Positions 44,090 through 54,338 are shown, counted from the first letter of the stretch. The stretch is DNA of 64,000 nt from Pirellulaceae bacterium (GCA_022448315.1 JAKVCA010000015.1:180837-244836), one strand, 5' to 3'. The notes: a model not told the origin generated them from the letters alone. A program made the numbers and translations.

Positions 44090-44119
44090 CTTGGAACAGA
44101 AAAGCTTGGAACAGAAAAG
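44090..44119. repeat. 15-bp tandem duplication
   Basis: Two identical copies of cttggaacagaaaag stand in tandem in the short gap between the RicT gene and the Minf_1886 gene. Confidence 0.9.
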
Positions 44120-44159
44120 CCAGAGGTAAGCTCCGTAAAGGGCCGACTCTCTGCCGGGC

Positions 44160-45170
44160 TCAAGAGGGATTCGGCTCGTCGTTTCCCTCTGCTTTGGGTG
44201 GAGCGGGGCCCTCTTTCCTTTGAGATTGCACAGACGATTTGCCAGGCGGTTTCGAGTTTCCTTTTTTTTGATTCGCGGGAGGCGTGTCTCCGCCTGAGCT
44301 GCTTTCGTGATCGCGATCGGCGTCTTTTGGTCTTCGTCTTCCTCGTCCGCCACTTCGATTCGAGCCGCGGCGAATGATGGAAAGAACCTCTGAGGCATGG
44401 ACCAAGCGACGCCGGTGGTCTTCCGTTTCAACAAGGAGTTGTTCGGTCAGAACCTCCTGATTCAACACGCGACACTGCCCCTCGCGGGTCAGAATGTCGG
44501 AGCCGATGGGTGGAAGCTGCTTGTAGATTTCCTCATAGGTGTCGTACTCATACCTGAGGCAACATTTAAGTCGGCCGCATCGCCCCGAAATTTTATTTGG
44601 GTCAAGCGTGGCTTTCTGAATCTTCGCCATCTTCATGGATACCGGCGGCATTTTGCTCAGATGGGTGTTGCAGCAGACCGGTTTGCCACAGTCACCATAA
44701 TCCGCCAAAAGTTTAGCTTCGTCCCGTACACCAATCTGTCGCATCTCAATTCGGGTCTGCAGGTCGGAGGCCAAGAGGCGAACCAGTTCCCGGAAATCAA
44801 CACGCTGTTCAGCAAGGTAATAAACAATGATCCGTTCACCGCCGAAAAGTTGCTCGACATCAACCAGTTGCATCTCCAGTTTCAAGTCCCGGATGTGTTG
44901 CCGGCAAACTTTGAAGACCTCGTCTCTGCGCGTCTCAATATGAGCCAGTTCGTGCTGGTCATCGTCCGACAACGAACGCAGGATCTGTCCCTGCTCGGGT
45001 TCATCAAGGTGGCTCAACGCATCTTCGGTCGCCTCGCATAAGACATCACCGATTTCCATGCCGCGTTTGGTACGAGCGATCACGCGATCGCCCCGCGTCA
45101 AAGCGTTGATGCGTGAAGTCATCACTCCAAGTTGTCGCATCGATCCGTAGCGGACCACAAATTTGGACAT
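44160..45170 (-). CDS. ricT: PSP1-domain protein RicT (YaaT)
   Basis: The 336-residue protein is a PSP1/RicT family member. VYYLAEQRVDFRELVRLLASDLQTRIEMRQIGVRDEAK is spread over the core, and the Cys set YGDCGKPVCC and RCGRLKCCLRYE can hold an Fe-S cluster, as shown for B. subtilis RicT. There RicT works with RicA and RicF in mRNA processing by RNase Y. RicA and RicF are not in the window. The C-terminal 75 residues are a basic, Ser/Gly/Pro-rich tail not part of the family core. The Minf_1886 gene follows on the same strand. Confidence 0.93.
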   Translation of the reverse strand: MSKFVVRYGSMRQLGVMTSRINALTRGDRVIARTKRGMEIGDVLCEATEDALSHLDEPEQGQILRSLSDDDQHELAHIETRRDEVFKVCRQHIRDLKLEMQLVDVEQLFGGERIIVYYLAEQRVDFRELVRLLASDLQTRIEMRQIGVRDEAKLLADYGDCGKPVCCNTHLSKMPPVSMKMAKIQKATLDPNKISGRCGRLKCCLRYEYDTYEEIYKQLPPIGSDILTREGQCRVLNQEVLTEQLLVETEDHRRRLVHASEVLSIIRRGSNRSGGRGRRRPKDADRDHESSSGGDTPPANQKKGNSKPPGKSSVQSQRKEGPAPPKAEGNDEPNPS

Positions 45171-45550
45171 AGGATGGAACGAGGTCTTTGATAAAGGTCT
45201 TCAGCTTTGCCCTTGTCGATCTACGATGGATTGGATGGGGCGGCCAAAGTCGTTAAAAAAATGACTAACTGAGTTGTCTTAAGGGGGGCAATCCAAGAGC
45301 GTATTCGTAACTTGACTCAGAGTACCAACCCGCTTTCAGGGTTCCATTTCCCGCGATGTTGTCTTTGGACGTTGCAGGAAACCTGAGCAACTCATCGCCG
45401 TTGGCACCCCTTACCACGGCAAAACAGTATACCTTGGTACTTGAGGGGGTGAAACAAGCGTTTTGCTCCAGCCGTTGGGTTCGCCCGACTGCACCGCGAC
45501 CGATCCCGGTGACCCTGCAATATTCTTATTTCAAGAGAAAGTGCGGTTTG
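45171..45550. other. Divergent intergenic region
   Basis: This 380-base gap separates ricT from the esterase gene. No RNA gene, hairpin or clear promoter was recognised. The esterase frame stays open back to 45356, but that part does not look like protein. Confidence 0.4.
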
Positions 45551-47140
45551 ATGAAACGCCCAATAATGCATCGGCGGTTTTTCGCATGTTGGCTCGTCGT
45601 GAATGCGATGGCTGGTCTGATGGTGGGCTCGCTCGCCGGTGGGCAGGCTATGGGGCAAGCGGATCAACCTGTGGACTCAAAGTCGACCCGGGAGATTGTC
45701 GTCGAGCTGCCGGGGGACGTTACGGAAACCGCTTTGAATGGTCGTTTATTCGTCTTCATGACCCAACGTGGCGGCATTCCCATGAACGGGCCAAACTGGT
45801 TTTCTCCGGAGCCATTCTACGGCCTTGATGTGAAAGGCTGGAAGGCCGGTGAAATGCGGTCTGTTAAAGATGATGCCGATCATTTTCCGGTTCCCTTGTC
45901 AGAATTGCCGGCAGGCAAGTATCGCATTCAGGCGTTGCTGGATCAGGACTTTTACTTTCCATCGCCGGCTGATGGCGTGGATAACCGATTCAGTGAGCCG
46001 ATGGAGGTGGAATTCCAGCAAGGGGAGTCTACCAAGTTGCGTTTGACGCTTGATCGCGTTGTCAAAGCCAAGGCTTGGCCCGACTCTGATCGCGTCAAAT
46101 TGGTGGAGTACAAAAGCGAATTGTTGAGCAAATTTCATGGTCGTGATGTGCTGGATCGAGTTGCCATCGTTTTACCGGCGAGCTACGCAGAGAATCCTGA
46201 ACGACGCTATCCAACGCTCTATGAAATTTCAGGATTTGGCGGGACGTTATCCAACATGGCTCGGCGTTACATGCGAGGCGGCCTGGTCTCCAAGGAAGAC
46301 GGTGAGGCAGAGTTCATTCGGGTCCTGATGACGGGGGAGTGCAAGTGGGGGCACCACGTCTATGCCGATAGCGAGACCAATGGTCCCCGCGGTCAAGCCA
46401 TGATCGAAGAACTGATCCCGCGTATCGATGAGATGTTCAGGACGGTTTCGGATCCTAGGGCACGTATGGTGGGAGGCCACAGCTCTGGGGGGTGGTCATC
46501 GCTTTGGCTGCAGGTGAGGTACCCAGATACTTTCGGCGGGGTCTGGAGCACGTCGCCTGATCCCGTGGATTTTCGAGACTATCAGCAGACCAACCTTTAT
46601 TCCAACCCACCCGAGAGTATTTACTTTTTTGAGGATGAAGAGAAGAAACCGTTGGCACGTCGAGGCGAGACGCCCATCGTCTGGTATCCGGACTTCGCAA
46701 AAATGGATGATTGCTTAAAACGAGGGGGCCAGCTTCGCTCCTTCGAGGCCGTTTTTAGCCCCCGGGGTGACGATGGGGAGCCATTGAGAATGTGGGACCG
46801 AGTGACAGGCAAGGTCAATTCAACGGTTGTTGAAGCCTGGAAATCCTACGATATCAGTCTCCAACTCCGAAAAAACTGGGAGGAGCTGTCACCAAAACTT
46901 GAGGGGAAGATTCATGTCACGATGGGAGACCTCGACACGTTTTACTTGGAGGGGGCGACGATTCTTCTCAAGCAGGTTCTTGAGGAACTGGGGAGTGACG
47001 CCAAGATCGTGATCATTTCCGGGGCAAGCCACGGAAGTTACTTGGGCGATCCTGAATTTCAGCAGAGGCAGCGACGGGAGATGTCTGCCCAATATTTCCG
47101 GCACTTTGATGATCAGGGCGCGCTCAAAAAAACACGTTGA
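45551..47140 (+). CDS. Secreted esterase (enterochelin-esterase-like alpha/beta hydrolase)
   Basis: The 529-residue product has a signal peptide (hydrophobic about 12-33, cut near GQA), a beta domain (about 50-185) and an esterase-D-type hydrolase core. VAIVLPASYAENPERRYPTLYEISG starts the core in segments typical of Fes/esterase families; the nucleophile lies in GGHSSGGW near residue 312, and the His is probably in SGASHGSYLGD near the end. The substrate is unknown. ATG 45551 is preceded by AAGAGAAAG; ATG 45566 is possible. A small secreted protein gene follows on the same strand. Confidence 0.87.
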   Translation: MKRPIMHRRFFACWLVVNAMAGLMVGSLAGGQAMGQADQPVDSKSTREIVVELPGDVTETALNGRLFVFMTQRGGIPMNGPNWFSPEPFYGLDVKGWKAGEMRSVKDDADHFPVPLSELPAGKYRIQALLDQDFYFPSPADGVDNRFSEPMEVEFQQGESTKLRLTLDRVVKAKAWPDSDRVKLVEYKSELLSKFHGRDVLDRVAIVLPASYAENPERRYPTLYEISGFGGTLSNMARRYMRGGLVSKEDGEAEFIRVLMTGECKWGHHVYADSETNGPRGQAMIEELIPRIDEMFRTVSDPRARMVGGHSSGGWSSLWLQVRYPDTFGGVWSTSPDPVDFRDYQQTNLYSNPPESIYFFEDEEKKPLARRGETPIVWYPDFAKMDDCLKRGGQLRSFEAVFSPRGDDGEPLRMWDRVTGKVNSTVVEAWKSYDISLQLRKNWEELSPKLEGKIHVTMGDLDTFYLEGATILLKQVLEELGSDAKIVIISGASHGSYLGDPEFQQRQRREMSAQYFRHFDDQGALKKTR

Positions 47141-47312
47141 GTTGGCCTTGGATGCCAGCGGTGGAAGAGGATTTCCTAGGGGTTGAACATGACGGCTAAA
47201 GCCAAAAAGGAGCAAGCAACGCCTTCCTCAAATGGCCTTGCCTCGATGTTCTCTTTGTTCTACAAGAAGGCGTGAAAAGGATTTGGTTCGAGCTAGCAGA
47301 AGGGATGCTGCG

Positions 47313-47696
47313 ATGTGGAGTCGTTTCCGTATTTATTTTCTGATCGGTCTTGCGATGGTCTTCGGGATGACTGTGAGTCAGTGGGCAGGCAAACCAGCGA
47401 TCGCAGTCCAGCAAGAAGATCCTCGCACCGCGGACCTGCGCGATCGACTGATCAGCGGCCTCAAAATCAGAACGACCAGCGAGAGAAAGTTCATCGAGCA
47501 GGTACTGCAACGCGTTGAGTCAAACGAGATCCCACAAAAACTGGTCGATTCAGCCTTTTTGTGGGTGCGGTCCAATAAGGCCAATCACGACTACCCGTTT
47601 TTCTATTTTGAGCGAGTTCTGCGTATTCGTGGCAAACGGGCCGGGGTCGCCATTCCGCCATTCACCTACCCCACGAAATCTCTGAAAAACGATTAG
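47313..47696 (+). CDS. Small exported protein of unknown function
   Basis: The 127-residue product has a signal sequence (about 7-28, cut near AIA) and a basic, helical mature part of about 95 residues containing RTTSERKFIEQVLQRVES and YPFFYFERVLRIRGKRAG. No domain is recognised. GAAGGG eight bases before the ATG supports this start. It lies downstream of the esterase gene and converges on the isomerase gene. Confidence 0.72.
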   Translation: MWSRFRIYFLIGLAMVFGMTVSQWAGKPAIAVQQEDPRTADLRDRLISGLKIRTTSERKFIEQVLQRVESNEIPQKLVDSAFLWVRSNKANHDYPFFYFERVLRIRGKRAGVAIPPFTYPTKSLKND

Positions 47697-47702
47697 CGCA
47701 TA

Positions 47703-47734
47703 AGAAAGCCCCTTGGCCAATCCGACCCAGGGGC
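47703..47734 (-). terminator. Terminator of the sugar isomerase-like gene
   Basis: GCCCCTTGG and CCCAGGGGC form a stem with one weak pair. On the minus strand TTTCTTA follows. It lies just after the stop of the isomerase-like gene. Confidence 0.6.
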
Positions 47735-47761
47735 GATCCATCTACGGGTTGCGGCGGAAAT

Positions 47762-48766
47762 TTACTCCTGTCCTTCCTCGAACGCTGCGTCGAAGGCGCG
47801 ACCACTTGGGGCAAAGTCAATTCGCTTGGTGAACTCGCAGGCCTCACGAGCACCGAACTCTCGATCCATGCCGGAGTCTTCCCACTCGATCGACAGCGGG
47901 CCGTTATAGCCAATGTCGTTCAAAGCTCGAATGATCTCTTCGAAGTTGACCGCACCACGGCCAGGCGATCGGAAATCCCAACCGCGACGGTGATCCCCGA
48001 AATTGATGTGGCTTGCCAAAATACCACTCCGTCCATTGAGCGTGGTAATGGCATCTTTGACGTGAACGTGGTAGATCCGGTCTGGAAATGCTCGGATAAA
48101 CTCGACGGGGTCCACTCCCTGCCAGATCAAATGACTGGGGTCGAAATTGAAGCCGAATTCTTCACGATGTCCCAAGGCTTCGAGCGCACGCTCCGCCGTG
48201 TAGAGGTCGAATGCAATTTCTGTGGGGTGAACCTCAAGGGCAAACTTAACACCGCATTCGGCGAAGACGTCGAGAATCGGATTGAATCGTTCCGCAAGCA
48301 ACTCAAAACCGGCGTCAATCATTTTCGGGGGGACCGGTGGGAACGAGTAATTCAAGTGCCAGATGCTGGAGCCTGTAAAACCGTTCACAACGTCGACACC
48401 AAATTTCTGGGCAGCGCGAGCGGTGTTCTTGAGTTCTTCAATCGCCCTTTCGTTGACCCCATCAGGATCGCCGTCTCCCCAAACGTACTCGGGAAGAATC
48501 GCTTGATGACGTTCGTCGATGTGATCGAGGACAGCTTGTCCTACAAGGTGGGCGCTGATGGCGTGGCATTGGAGTTCGTAACGGTCCAACAGTTCCCGCT
48601 TCTGCTTGACATAGTTGTCATCTGCCAATGCTTGGTCGACTTCGAAATGGTCGCCCCAGCATGCGAGTTCGATTCCATCGTATCCGAATTCATGGGTCAT
48701 CCGTGCCATGGTTTCGATCGGCAAATCAGCCCATTGGCCAGTGAATAAAGTGACCGGTCGATCCAT
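47762..48766 (-). CDS. Sugar phosphate isomerase/epimerase-like TIM barrel
   Basis: The 334-residue protein belongs to the xylose-isomerase-like (AP endonuclease 2) TIM-barrel group. [34 protein letters not shown] is the first barrel unit; metal ligands are seen in [29 protein letters not shown] and [11 protein letters not shown]. Such enzymes interconvert keto and aldo sugars, inositols or related acids; the exact substrate cannot be told. There is no signal peptide. The ATG at 48766 has GGGAG eight bases upstream; the frame reaches 48922 without a better start. It may serve sugar use together with the ABC transporter 11 kb away, but this is only a guess. Confidence 0.9.
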   Translation of the reverse strand: MDRPVTLFTGQWADLPIETMARMTHEFGYDGIELACWGDHFEVDQALADDNYVKQKRELLDRYELQCHAISAHLVGQAVLDHIDERHQAILPEYVWGDGDPDGVNERAIEELKNTARAAQKFGVDVVNGFTGSSIWHLNYSFPPVPPKMIDAGFELLAERFNPILDVFAECGVKFALEVHPTEIAFDLYTAERALEALGHREEFGFNFDPSHLIWQGVDPVEFIRAFPDRIYHVHVKDAITTLNGRSGILASHINFGDHRRGWDFRSPGRGAVNFEEIIRALNDIGYNGPLSIEWEDSGMDREFGAREACEFTKRIDFAPSGRAFDAAFEEGQE

Positions 48767-49111
48767 TCTGGTCTCCCTGTGGTAGGTCCCGTGAGTGTGA
48801 GATGAAAAAACAACCTCGCGGCCCGAGGTCCTTGAAATCGCCGAATTCTCATTAAAAAATTCGCCCGTATTGTGATCTGCTTTCCGCTCCGATGCAACCG
48901 ACGCGTATCGCCCCCTTGCCAAAGTTGCGGGAAGCGAATCAACTGAAAGGTCAGCGAAGACAACTTCGACTCTCCTGTGATCAAAGGAGCCTTCCGGCGG
49001 GAAGAAGTTTCAACTCTTATGAGATCACAGGTTTCGCCGGAAATCTTTGCGTAGAGTTCACAAGTTCCAATTTCATTTCTTGAACTGGCTATATCGAGGG
49101 AGTATCAATCG
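48767..49111. other. Divergent intergenic region
   Basis: This 345-base gap lies between the isomerase-like gene and the peroxiredoxin gene. I see no gene and no strong dyad that would suggest an OxyR or PerR site. Promoters for both genes must be here but could not be fixed. Confidence 0.4.
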
Positions 49112-49705
49112 ATGAGCGTTTTAGTCACGAAGGAAGCACCAGAATTCAAAGCTCAAGCTGTCATGCCTGATGGTTCGTTCAAAGAAGTCTCGTTGAGCGA
49201 TTATCGTGGCCAGTACACGGTGCTTTTTTTCTACCCTCTGGATTTCACATTTGTTTGCCCGACCGAGATCATTGCCTTTTCGGATCGGGTCAAAGAATTC
49301 GAAGCTCTGGGTGTTCAACTCTTGGGCGTCTCCATCGACAGTCACTTCAGTCACCTTGCATGGCGGAACACGCCGCGTGCTCAAGGTGGAATTGGCCAGA
49401 TCGACTATCCGCTTGTCGCCGATTTGAACAAGGATATCGCTCGGGACTACGACGTTCTCCTTCCCGGTGGCATTGCCCTGCGTGGATTGTTCCTGATCGA
49501 CAAAGATGGCGTGGTTCGCCATCAAGTCGTCAATGACCTGCCGCTGGGCCGTAGTGTGGATGAGACCTTGAGAATGGTCCAAGCACTACAGTATTTTGAG
49601 ACCAATGGCGAAGTCTGCCCTGCGGATTGGAAAGAAGGTTCCCGGACCATCAAGGCCGATCCGGAGAATAGCAAAGAGTTCTTCGAAGCTGAGTATCAGG
49701 ACTGA
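49112..49705 (+). CDS. 2-Cys peroxiredoxin (AhpC/Prx type)
   Basis: The 197-residue protein is a typical 2-Cys peroxiredoxin. The peroxidatic Cys is in DFTFVCPTE near residue 50, and the resolving Cys is in NGEVCPADW near residue 170, followed by a C-terminal tail. It reduces hydrogen peroxide and organic peroxides in the cytoplasm. The reductant (thioredoxin or AhpF-like) is not encoded nearby. A GAGGGAG ribosome site precedes the ATG by about ten bases, and a strong terminator follows, so it is transcribed alone. Confidence 0.96.
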   Translation: MSVLVTKEAPEFKAQAVMPDGSFKEVSLSDYRGQYTVLFFYPLDFTFVCPTEIIAFSDRVKEFEALGVQLLGVSIDSHFSHLAWRNTPRAQGGIGQIDYPLVADLNKDIARDYDVLLPGGIALRGLFLIDKDGVVRHQVVNDLPLGRSVDETLRMVQALQYFETNGEVCPADWKEGSRTIKADPENSKEFFEAEYQD

Positions 49706-49752
49706 TTGCATCCTGGAACCCTGTCATGGTTTCCAGACTGAAATACAGACCG

Positions 49753-49783
49753 AAAACCCGGACCGATGAGTCCGGGTTTTTTT
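49753..49783 (+). terminator. Terminator of the peroxiredoxin gene
   Basis: AACCCGGAC and GTCCGGGTT form a perfect stem with a six-base loop, followed by a run of T. The remaining gap up to 50078 (about 295 bases) shows nothing clear. Confidence 0.92.
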
Positions 49784-50078
49784 ATGGACTTCGAGTCCTG
49801 ACACCAAAGTCAGCGAAGACCGATCAAAAATCTCCGAGTGCCCGCGATTTCTTTCCGCATCCTGCAGAAATGTGATCTTGAAACATGACCGACTTCCAAG
49901 CAAATTAGAAAAGGTTGCCGCGCCCCGAGTTACGCCAGCAAGATTCACTCAATCTGAGTTGGATGGACGCGGGGGCGTCATGCATCGTCTGGCCTAACAC
50001 ATCGGGTGCCGCCATCTCTCGATGCTCGCCGCCTATTCCCACCACCCTGCCTTCCTCAGTTTGCAGCGTTGAAGTTTC

Positions 50079-51098
50079 ATGTCCGTTTATGTAGTCACTG
50101 GAGCGACAGGTTTCATCGGATGGACGGTAACGCGGAAGCTCCTCAGTATGGGGCATGACGTTCGTTGCCCCGTTCGCAACGCGGAAAAGGCGAAACTACT
50201 GGCCGAAGAAGGCGCTCAGGTCCGTGAGATCGATTATGACGACGAAGCGGCTCTGGTTTGTGTGATGAAGGGGGCGGACCACGTGATCCACCTCGCCGGG
50301 GCGACCAAGGCACGGACGCGACAACTTTTCTGGCAAGCGAATGAAGGCCTTGTCGAAAAGGTCCTTACTGCGTGCTCGCATTTGGATTCATCGCCCGTCG
50401 TGATTCTAGTTTCCAGTGTCGCCGCTTCAGGACCCTCTCTTCCTCACGCTCCTAGATCCGAAGCCGAGGTTCCACAGCCCGTTTCCGAATATGGGAGGAG
50501 CAAGCTGGCGGGAGAACGTCTTGGCGCGAAGTTTGCCGCAACAGTTCCGGTCTCCATTGTCCGACCGGGGATTGTGTTTGGCGGCGACGATCGTCTGACT
50601 CTGGAGATGTTCAAATCGATCCGGCTTTTTCGGACTCATGTTTCAGCAGGTTGGAAAAAGCGACAGTTCTCTCTGATCTTTTCCGATGAGCTCACGGACC
50701 TGCTCATTGCGATCAGTCACTCGGGAGAACGTCTCCCTGCCCCGGGAACGAGCGGGGACAAGTCTGGGTATGGCATTTACAATGCTTGCCGGCCAGAATC
50801 GCCCACCTTCCCTGAATTAGGTTTACTCGTCGCCAAATCCATGGGACTGCGAGGGGTCCTGAATGTTCGTTTGTTCCAACCGCTGCCTCAACTCGTCGGT
50901 TGGTCTGGGGACTGTTTCTCGTGGCTCACAGGGAAGCCCGCATTTCTTAATTCGGATAAAATTCGCGAGTCGCTCGCCGACTCTTGGATTTTTGATGGAG
51001 CCAAGGCCGCGGGGCAATTCGGTTTCCAGCCTGAAATTCCGCTGCTGGAAAAATTCGAAGAAGTTACGCTTGGCTATCGAAAGAAAGGCTGGCTATGA
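50079..51098 (+). CDS. NAD-dependent epimerase/dehydratase
   Basis: The 339-residue protein is an extended short-chain dehydrogenase. The NAD-binding motif GATGFIG is at residues 8-14, the catalytic Tyr-Lys pair is in YGRSK near residue 138, and VSSVAASG carries the catalytic Ser. VRPGIVFGGDDR is a family-typical strand. These enzymes act on nucleotide sugars or on sterol/hopanoid-like and dihydroflavonol-like substrates; the substrate here is not known. It starts with the Rossmann strand, so the start is secure. It converges on the peptidase gene, with a terminator between them. Confidence 0.9.
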   Translation: MSVYVVTGATGFIGWTVTRKLLSMGHDVRCPVRNAEKAKLLAEEGAQVREIDYDDEAALVCVMKGADHVIHLAGATKARTRQLFWQANEGLVEKVLTACSHLDSSPVVILVSSVAASGPSLPHAPRSEAEVPQPVSEYGRSKLAGERLGAKFAATVPVSIVRPGIVFGGDDRLTLEMFKSIRLFRTHVSAGWKKRQFSLIFSDELTDLLIAISHSGERLPAPGTSGDKSGYGIYNACRPESPTFPELGLLVAKSMGLRGVLNVRLFQPLPQLVGWSGDCFSWLTGKPAFLNSDKIRESLADSWIFDGAKAAGQFGFQPEIPLLEKFEEVTLGYRKKGWL

Positions 51099-51158
51099 CC
51101 AACCCAACAATGTGTCGGGATCTCTTTGAATTCGGAAACCGCTGCTTGGTGGTGGTGA

Positions 51159-51196
51159 TAAAAAAACTCCAGCCGCCTCGATGTGCGACTGGAGTT
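51159..51196 (-). terminator. Terminator of the first M28 peptidase gene
   Basis: AACTCCAG and CTGGAGTT pair perfectly around a 16-base loop. On the minus strand seven T follow, so it stops the peptidase transcript 30 bases after its stop codon. Confidence 0.88.
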
Positions 51197-51225
51197 CTGT
51201 AATCGCCGGAATTGGAAACCCAGAG

Positions 51226-52728
51226 TTAAGGCTTTGAAGGCTCATTCAGCTGATATTTCCCATTCTCAGCCGCCGCCATAGCAACGAGGTAGTAAAGTCG
51301 CGCGGCATTGGCGATTTTGCTGTAGTTGATTCCATCAAGGCCGTCGGTGGTCTGGTGATAGTATGGATTGAAACCGCCGAACAAAAACGTACTGGGGATG
51401 CTTTTGCTGGCAAAGCTGTAATGATCGCTTCGACGATAGACTCGTTCCTCGTCATATTCAAAACGAAAACCCACGTGTTGATTGGCCTGCAGGACTTCTT
51501 GGTGCAACGCATCTGAAAGGTGCTTGGTTCCCACAAGGTGGATGCTGTCTTCATTTTCCGAAGCAGGCTCATCGTCCTTTTCTTCATTCCGACCAATCAT
51601 GTCGATGTTCAGCATGCAGACCGCTTTTGATAACGGCTTGATTGGATTTTCGACATAGTGCTTTGAGCCGATAAGTCCCATTTCTTCGGCCGCGAAAGCC
51701 ATGTAGAGAATGCTGCGTCGGGGCTTTCGCGGATTGGCGTGCAACGCTTTGGCAATCTGCAAAATCGCCGTTGAGCCCGAGCCATTGTCGTCGGCCCCTG
51801 GGAACAGTTCTTCTCCTCTTACCCCAAGGTGGTCAAGATGCGCACCGATGACAATGTACTCATCATTGACCTCAGGGTCAGAACCTTGAAGCCAGCCGAC
51901 GACATTGGGCACCGCGATCCCGCGTTCGATCGCCTTTAGGTTAATGGCTGCCTGTGCATCCAGAGCCTTCATCTCGAGGCCTTCTTCAGCAGGTGGGGCA
52001 AGCTTGGTGGGTTCAAGGCCCAAGGCTTTGGCCATTCTCTCGAGATGCTTCCGTCCGATTTCAGCCCGGATCCCCTGACTGCGGATGGAGCCACCCGGTC
52101 GAATTTGAGTCGGCTGGTTTCGGGCCTTTGCCTCAGAGATACTCAAGATCGCTGCTGGGTTTCCTCTCTGAATGGTGGTGTCAAAGCGTGGATCTACGTT
52201 TTCAGTCACGAGCACCACAACTTTACCATCCACCTTCTCTCGATCTTCAAAGCGGGTTCCGAGGCCCTTTGCCTTGATCATCACCACGTTGCCGGAGATG
52301 GGCTGGCTGCCTGAAACGAGGCTGAATCCGATCGTGCCATCGCCCGTAAAAGTCTCGTCTCCGATTTTTATCGAACTTGCGGAAGAGTCAGCGACAACCT
52401 GCCGAAAAGGGAGGTTTTGAAAAAACGTCCCCTCATCTCCAATCGGCTGAAATCCATACTCTGCGAGTCGACCCGCAACGAAGTGTGCCGCTCGTATATA
52501 CCCTTCCTGCCCCGTGCCTCTTCCGTCAAAGCCATCGCCTGTGAGAATTCTAAGAAACTTCTCGCTTTCCGCTTCGGTGATGGTGTCAAAGCCCGTCTTG
52601 ACCGAGGGGTTAACAGGTTCTGTCGCGGCATACTGCGCCTCAACGACGGTCGACATGGCAAAAAAGATGGCGGCCGTCTTGAGGATATTTACGACTTGTA
52701 AACCATTCATTTCATAAAAGGCCACCAC
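51226..52728 (-). CDS. M28-family metallo-aminopeptidase, exported
   Basis: The 500-residue product has a signal peptide (hydrophobic about 12-30, cut near VEA), a protease-associated-like insert and a zinc aminopeptidase core. All M28 metal ligands and the catalytic Glu are seen in order: GAHLDHLG, GADDNGSG, AAEEMGLIGS, LNIDMIGR and NPYYHQTTD. It should cleave N-terminal residues from peptides in the periplasm. The GTG at 52728 has AGGAG seven bases upstream; an ATG at 52710 is the alternative. A second M28 enzyme with a PDZ domain is encoded 3 kb away. Confidence 0.93.
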   Translation of the reverse strand: MVAFYEMNGLQVVNILKTAAIFFAMSTVVEAQYAATEPVNPSVKTGFDTITEAESEKFLRILTGDGFDGRGTGQEGYIRAAHFVAGRLAEYGFQPIGDEGTFFQNLPFRQVVADSSASSIKIGDETFTGDGTIGFSLVSGSQPISGNVVMIKAKGLGTRFEDREKVDGKVVVLVTENVDPRFDTTIQRGNPAAILSISEAKARNQPTQIRPGGSIRSQGIRAEIGRKHLERMAKALGLEPTKLAPPAEEGLEMKALDAQAAINLKAIERGIAVPNVVGWLQGSDPEVNDEYIVIGAHLDHLGVRGEELFPGADDNGSGSTAILQIAKALHANPRKPRRSILYMAFAAEEMGLIGSKHYVENPIKPLSKAVCMLNIDMIGRNEEKDDEPASENEDSIHLVGTKHLSDALHQEVLQANQHVGFRFEYDEERVYRRSDHYSFASKSIPSTFLFGGFNPYYHQTTDGLDGINYSKIANAARLYYLVAMAAAENGKYQLNEPSKP

Positions 52729-52961
52729 GGGCAATCTCCTCGTTGGGGAACAGCGAGTTACTAAAAAGCACGGCGCAGGTCGTTGAGTCGATTCAAGGTC
52801 TTGAGGGTGAGGTTCAGGCAACAATCGATATCGACGACAGGGTTCTGCCGTAGGCACTGGTTTGCATCGACATGCATCCTGTACATGTTTTCCTCATCCA
52901 TGATCGTGCCCGCTTTAACCACTCATGGCGTCGGGTTGTCTTGATTCTGGCAGCTGTGCTC

Positions 52962-54143
52962 TTAATCTTGGGCAGTCACCTCAAAACGCAGTTTCAGGAG
53001 CTTGGAGGGCGAAGCCCCGGAGGAAAGTGGATCGATGACTTCAAAAGGTTTTCGAAAACTGTTTCCGCAAGCGTCTGCAAGGCGAGAGTCGATGACTACG
53101 ATGTAGGTCTTAGCCTCCCATTTCACTTCGGGTTGCCAATACCAAACCGTTTCGTGCTGATCCAATCTGCTCTCGCCCTTCAGTGAGCTGCCCTCGGTAT
53201 CGGTGATACGAATCATTCGGTTGGCCAGAGAAAAATCCATCGAAGAGTCAAATTCAATGGTGAGCCGATTTCTTGTATTTGCTCGAGGTGACTGGATACG
53301 CCATTGTTTCAGATTGGGCTGAGTGTAGTCGGCCGGTTGGATTCGCCATTCCCGGGTCAGGCCCTCCGACAGAGGTCGCCCTGTTGCATCGGGCCATTGT
53401 TGATCGATGACAAGTTGGTATCGCTTTCCCGCCTCTAATGCACGACCCTCGTCCAAATTCGGTTTGAGTCCGCGTTTGACGCGGGCTGGATCGAGCAACA
53501 ACGTCAACCGGGTCAGGCTCCCATTCCAGAGTTCATCTTCCAGTTCGAGAAAAGGGAGGTCGACCTCACGGCCATCACTGTCGAGCAGTCGGACGGACTT
53601 GGTGGCATAGCCTCGCGACATGGGGGCATCAAACAGCAGGTAGCAACGGAGGAGGTTCTCCGGAATGGCGGTGTCCGAAGGGAAAACGCCGACGAGCTGC
53701 GTCGGTTTTTCTTGCTCTTTCGGGGCAAGTTGAAGTCTCCTGTAGATTTCGACCGTAGGCGAAAGCGTCCCCTTCATGAGTACCACGTCGTACGTGAGAC
53801 CTTCCTCGAGACGAAACCGGGGATGAAGTTCCCAGGTTGTCTCCGTTCTTTTTAACTTGGAAAGCACGGCGTCTTGCGCCCTTTTTCCGTCCTCAACAAC
53901 AAAGATCTGAAACGTTCTTTTGAGCTCGGCATGCAATTGCGCTGACGAAAGATTGTGACGGACATCTTGAAGTCGGTCGCCTTCCAGAACTGCGAAGGGG
54001 GACTTGTCCGCTGCAGTAACCGATTGCCATCTTAGGCTCAGTGCCGCGTCGTTTGAATCCGATTCGCCTTGTGCGACGGCCGGTTTTTCGAGTCCCCAAC
54101 CCAGTGTCAGCATCAGCAAAATCCGGCTCACAACTCTGCACAT
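52962..54143 (-). CDS. Exported protein with Ig-like (SbsA_N-type) domains
   Basis: The 393-residue product has a signal peptide (about 8-24, cut after PAVA). The mature part is beta-rich. The segments EEGLTYDVVLMKGTLSPT, EAGKRYQLVIDQQWPDATGR and KTYIVVIDSRLADACGNSF follow the strand pattern and D-x-x-G ends of bacterial Ig-like SbsA_N domains, so three such domains are likely. No catalytic motif is visible; a structural or surface role fits. The start is uncertain: the ATG at 54143 sits at the signal peptide, the one at 54194 adds 17 basic residues, and neither has a strong ribosome site. Confidence 0.72.
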   Translation of the reverse strand: MCRVVSRILLMLTLGWGLEKPAVAQGESDSNDAALSLRWQSVTAADKSPFAVLEGDRLQDVRHNLSSAQLHAELKRTFQIFVVEDGKRAQDAVLSKLKRTETTWELHPRFRLEEGLTYDVVLMKGTLSPTVEIYRRLQLAPKEQEKPTQLVGVFPSDTAIPENLLRCYLLFDAPMSRGYATKSVRLLDSDGREVDLPFLELEDELWNGSLTRLTLLLDPARVKRGLKPNLDEGRALEAGKRYQLVIDQQWPDATGRPLSEGLTREWRIQPADYTQPNLKQWRIQSPRANTRNRLTIEFDSSMDFSLANRMIRITDTEGSSLKGESRLDQHETVWYWQPEVKWEAKTYIVVIDSRLADACGNSFRKPFEVIDPLSSGASPSKLLKLRFEVTAQD

Positions 54144-54338
54144 ATCCGCGCGGAGGATCTTCTGTTGACGGTGTTGTGTTGATCGTCTTCGCATCTTGGT
54201 GAGCAGGATCTGAATTGTGGGAGAGGTGATTGGGACCAGAATGTCTTGTTTCGTTCTTGCAAGTCTTTGGGATCTGTCGAGGCCAGCGTGCGGCTCTTGG
54301 TAGGCCGTTAATCTCTTATCCGTTATTCTAGAGAAAAC

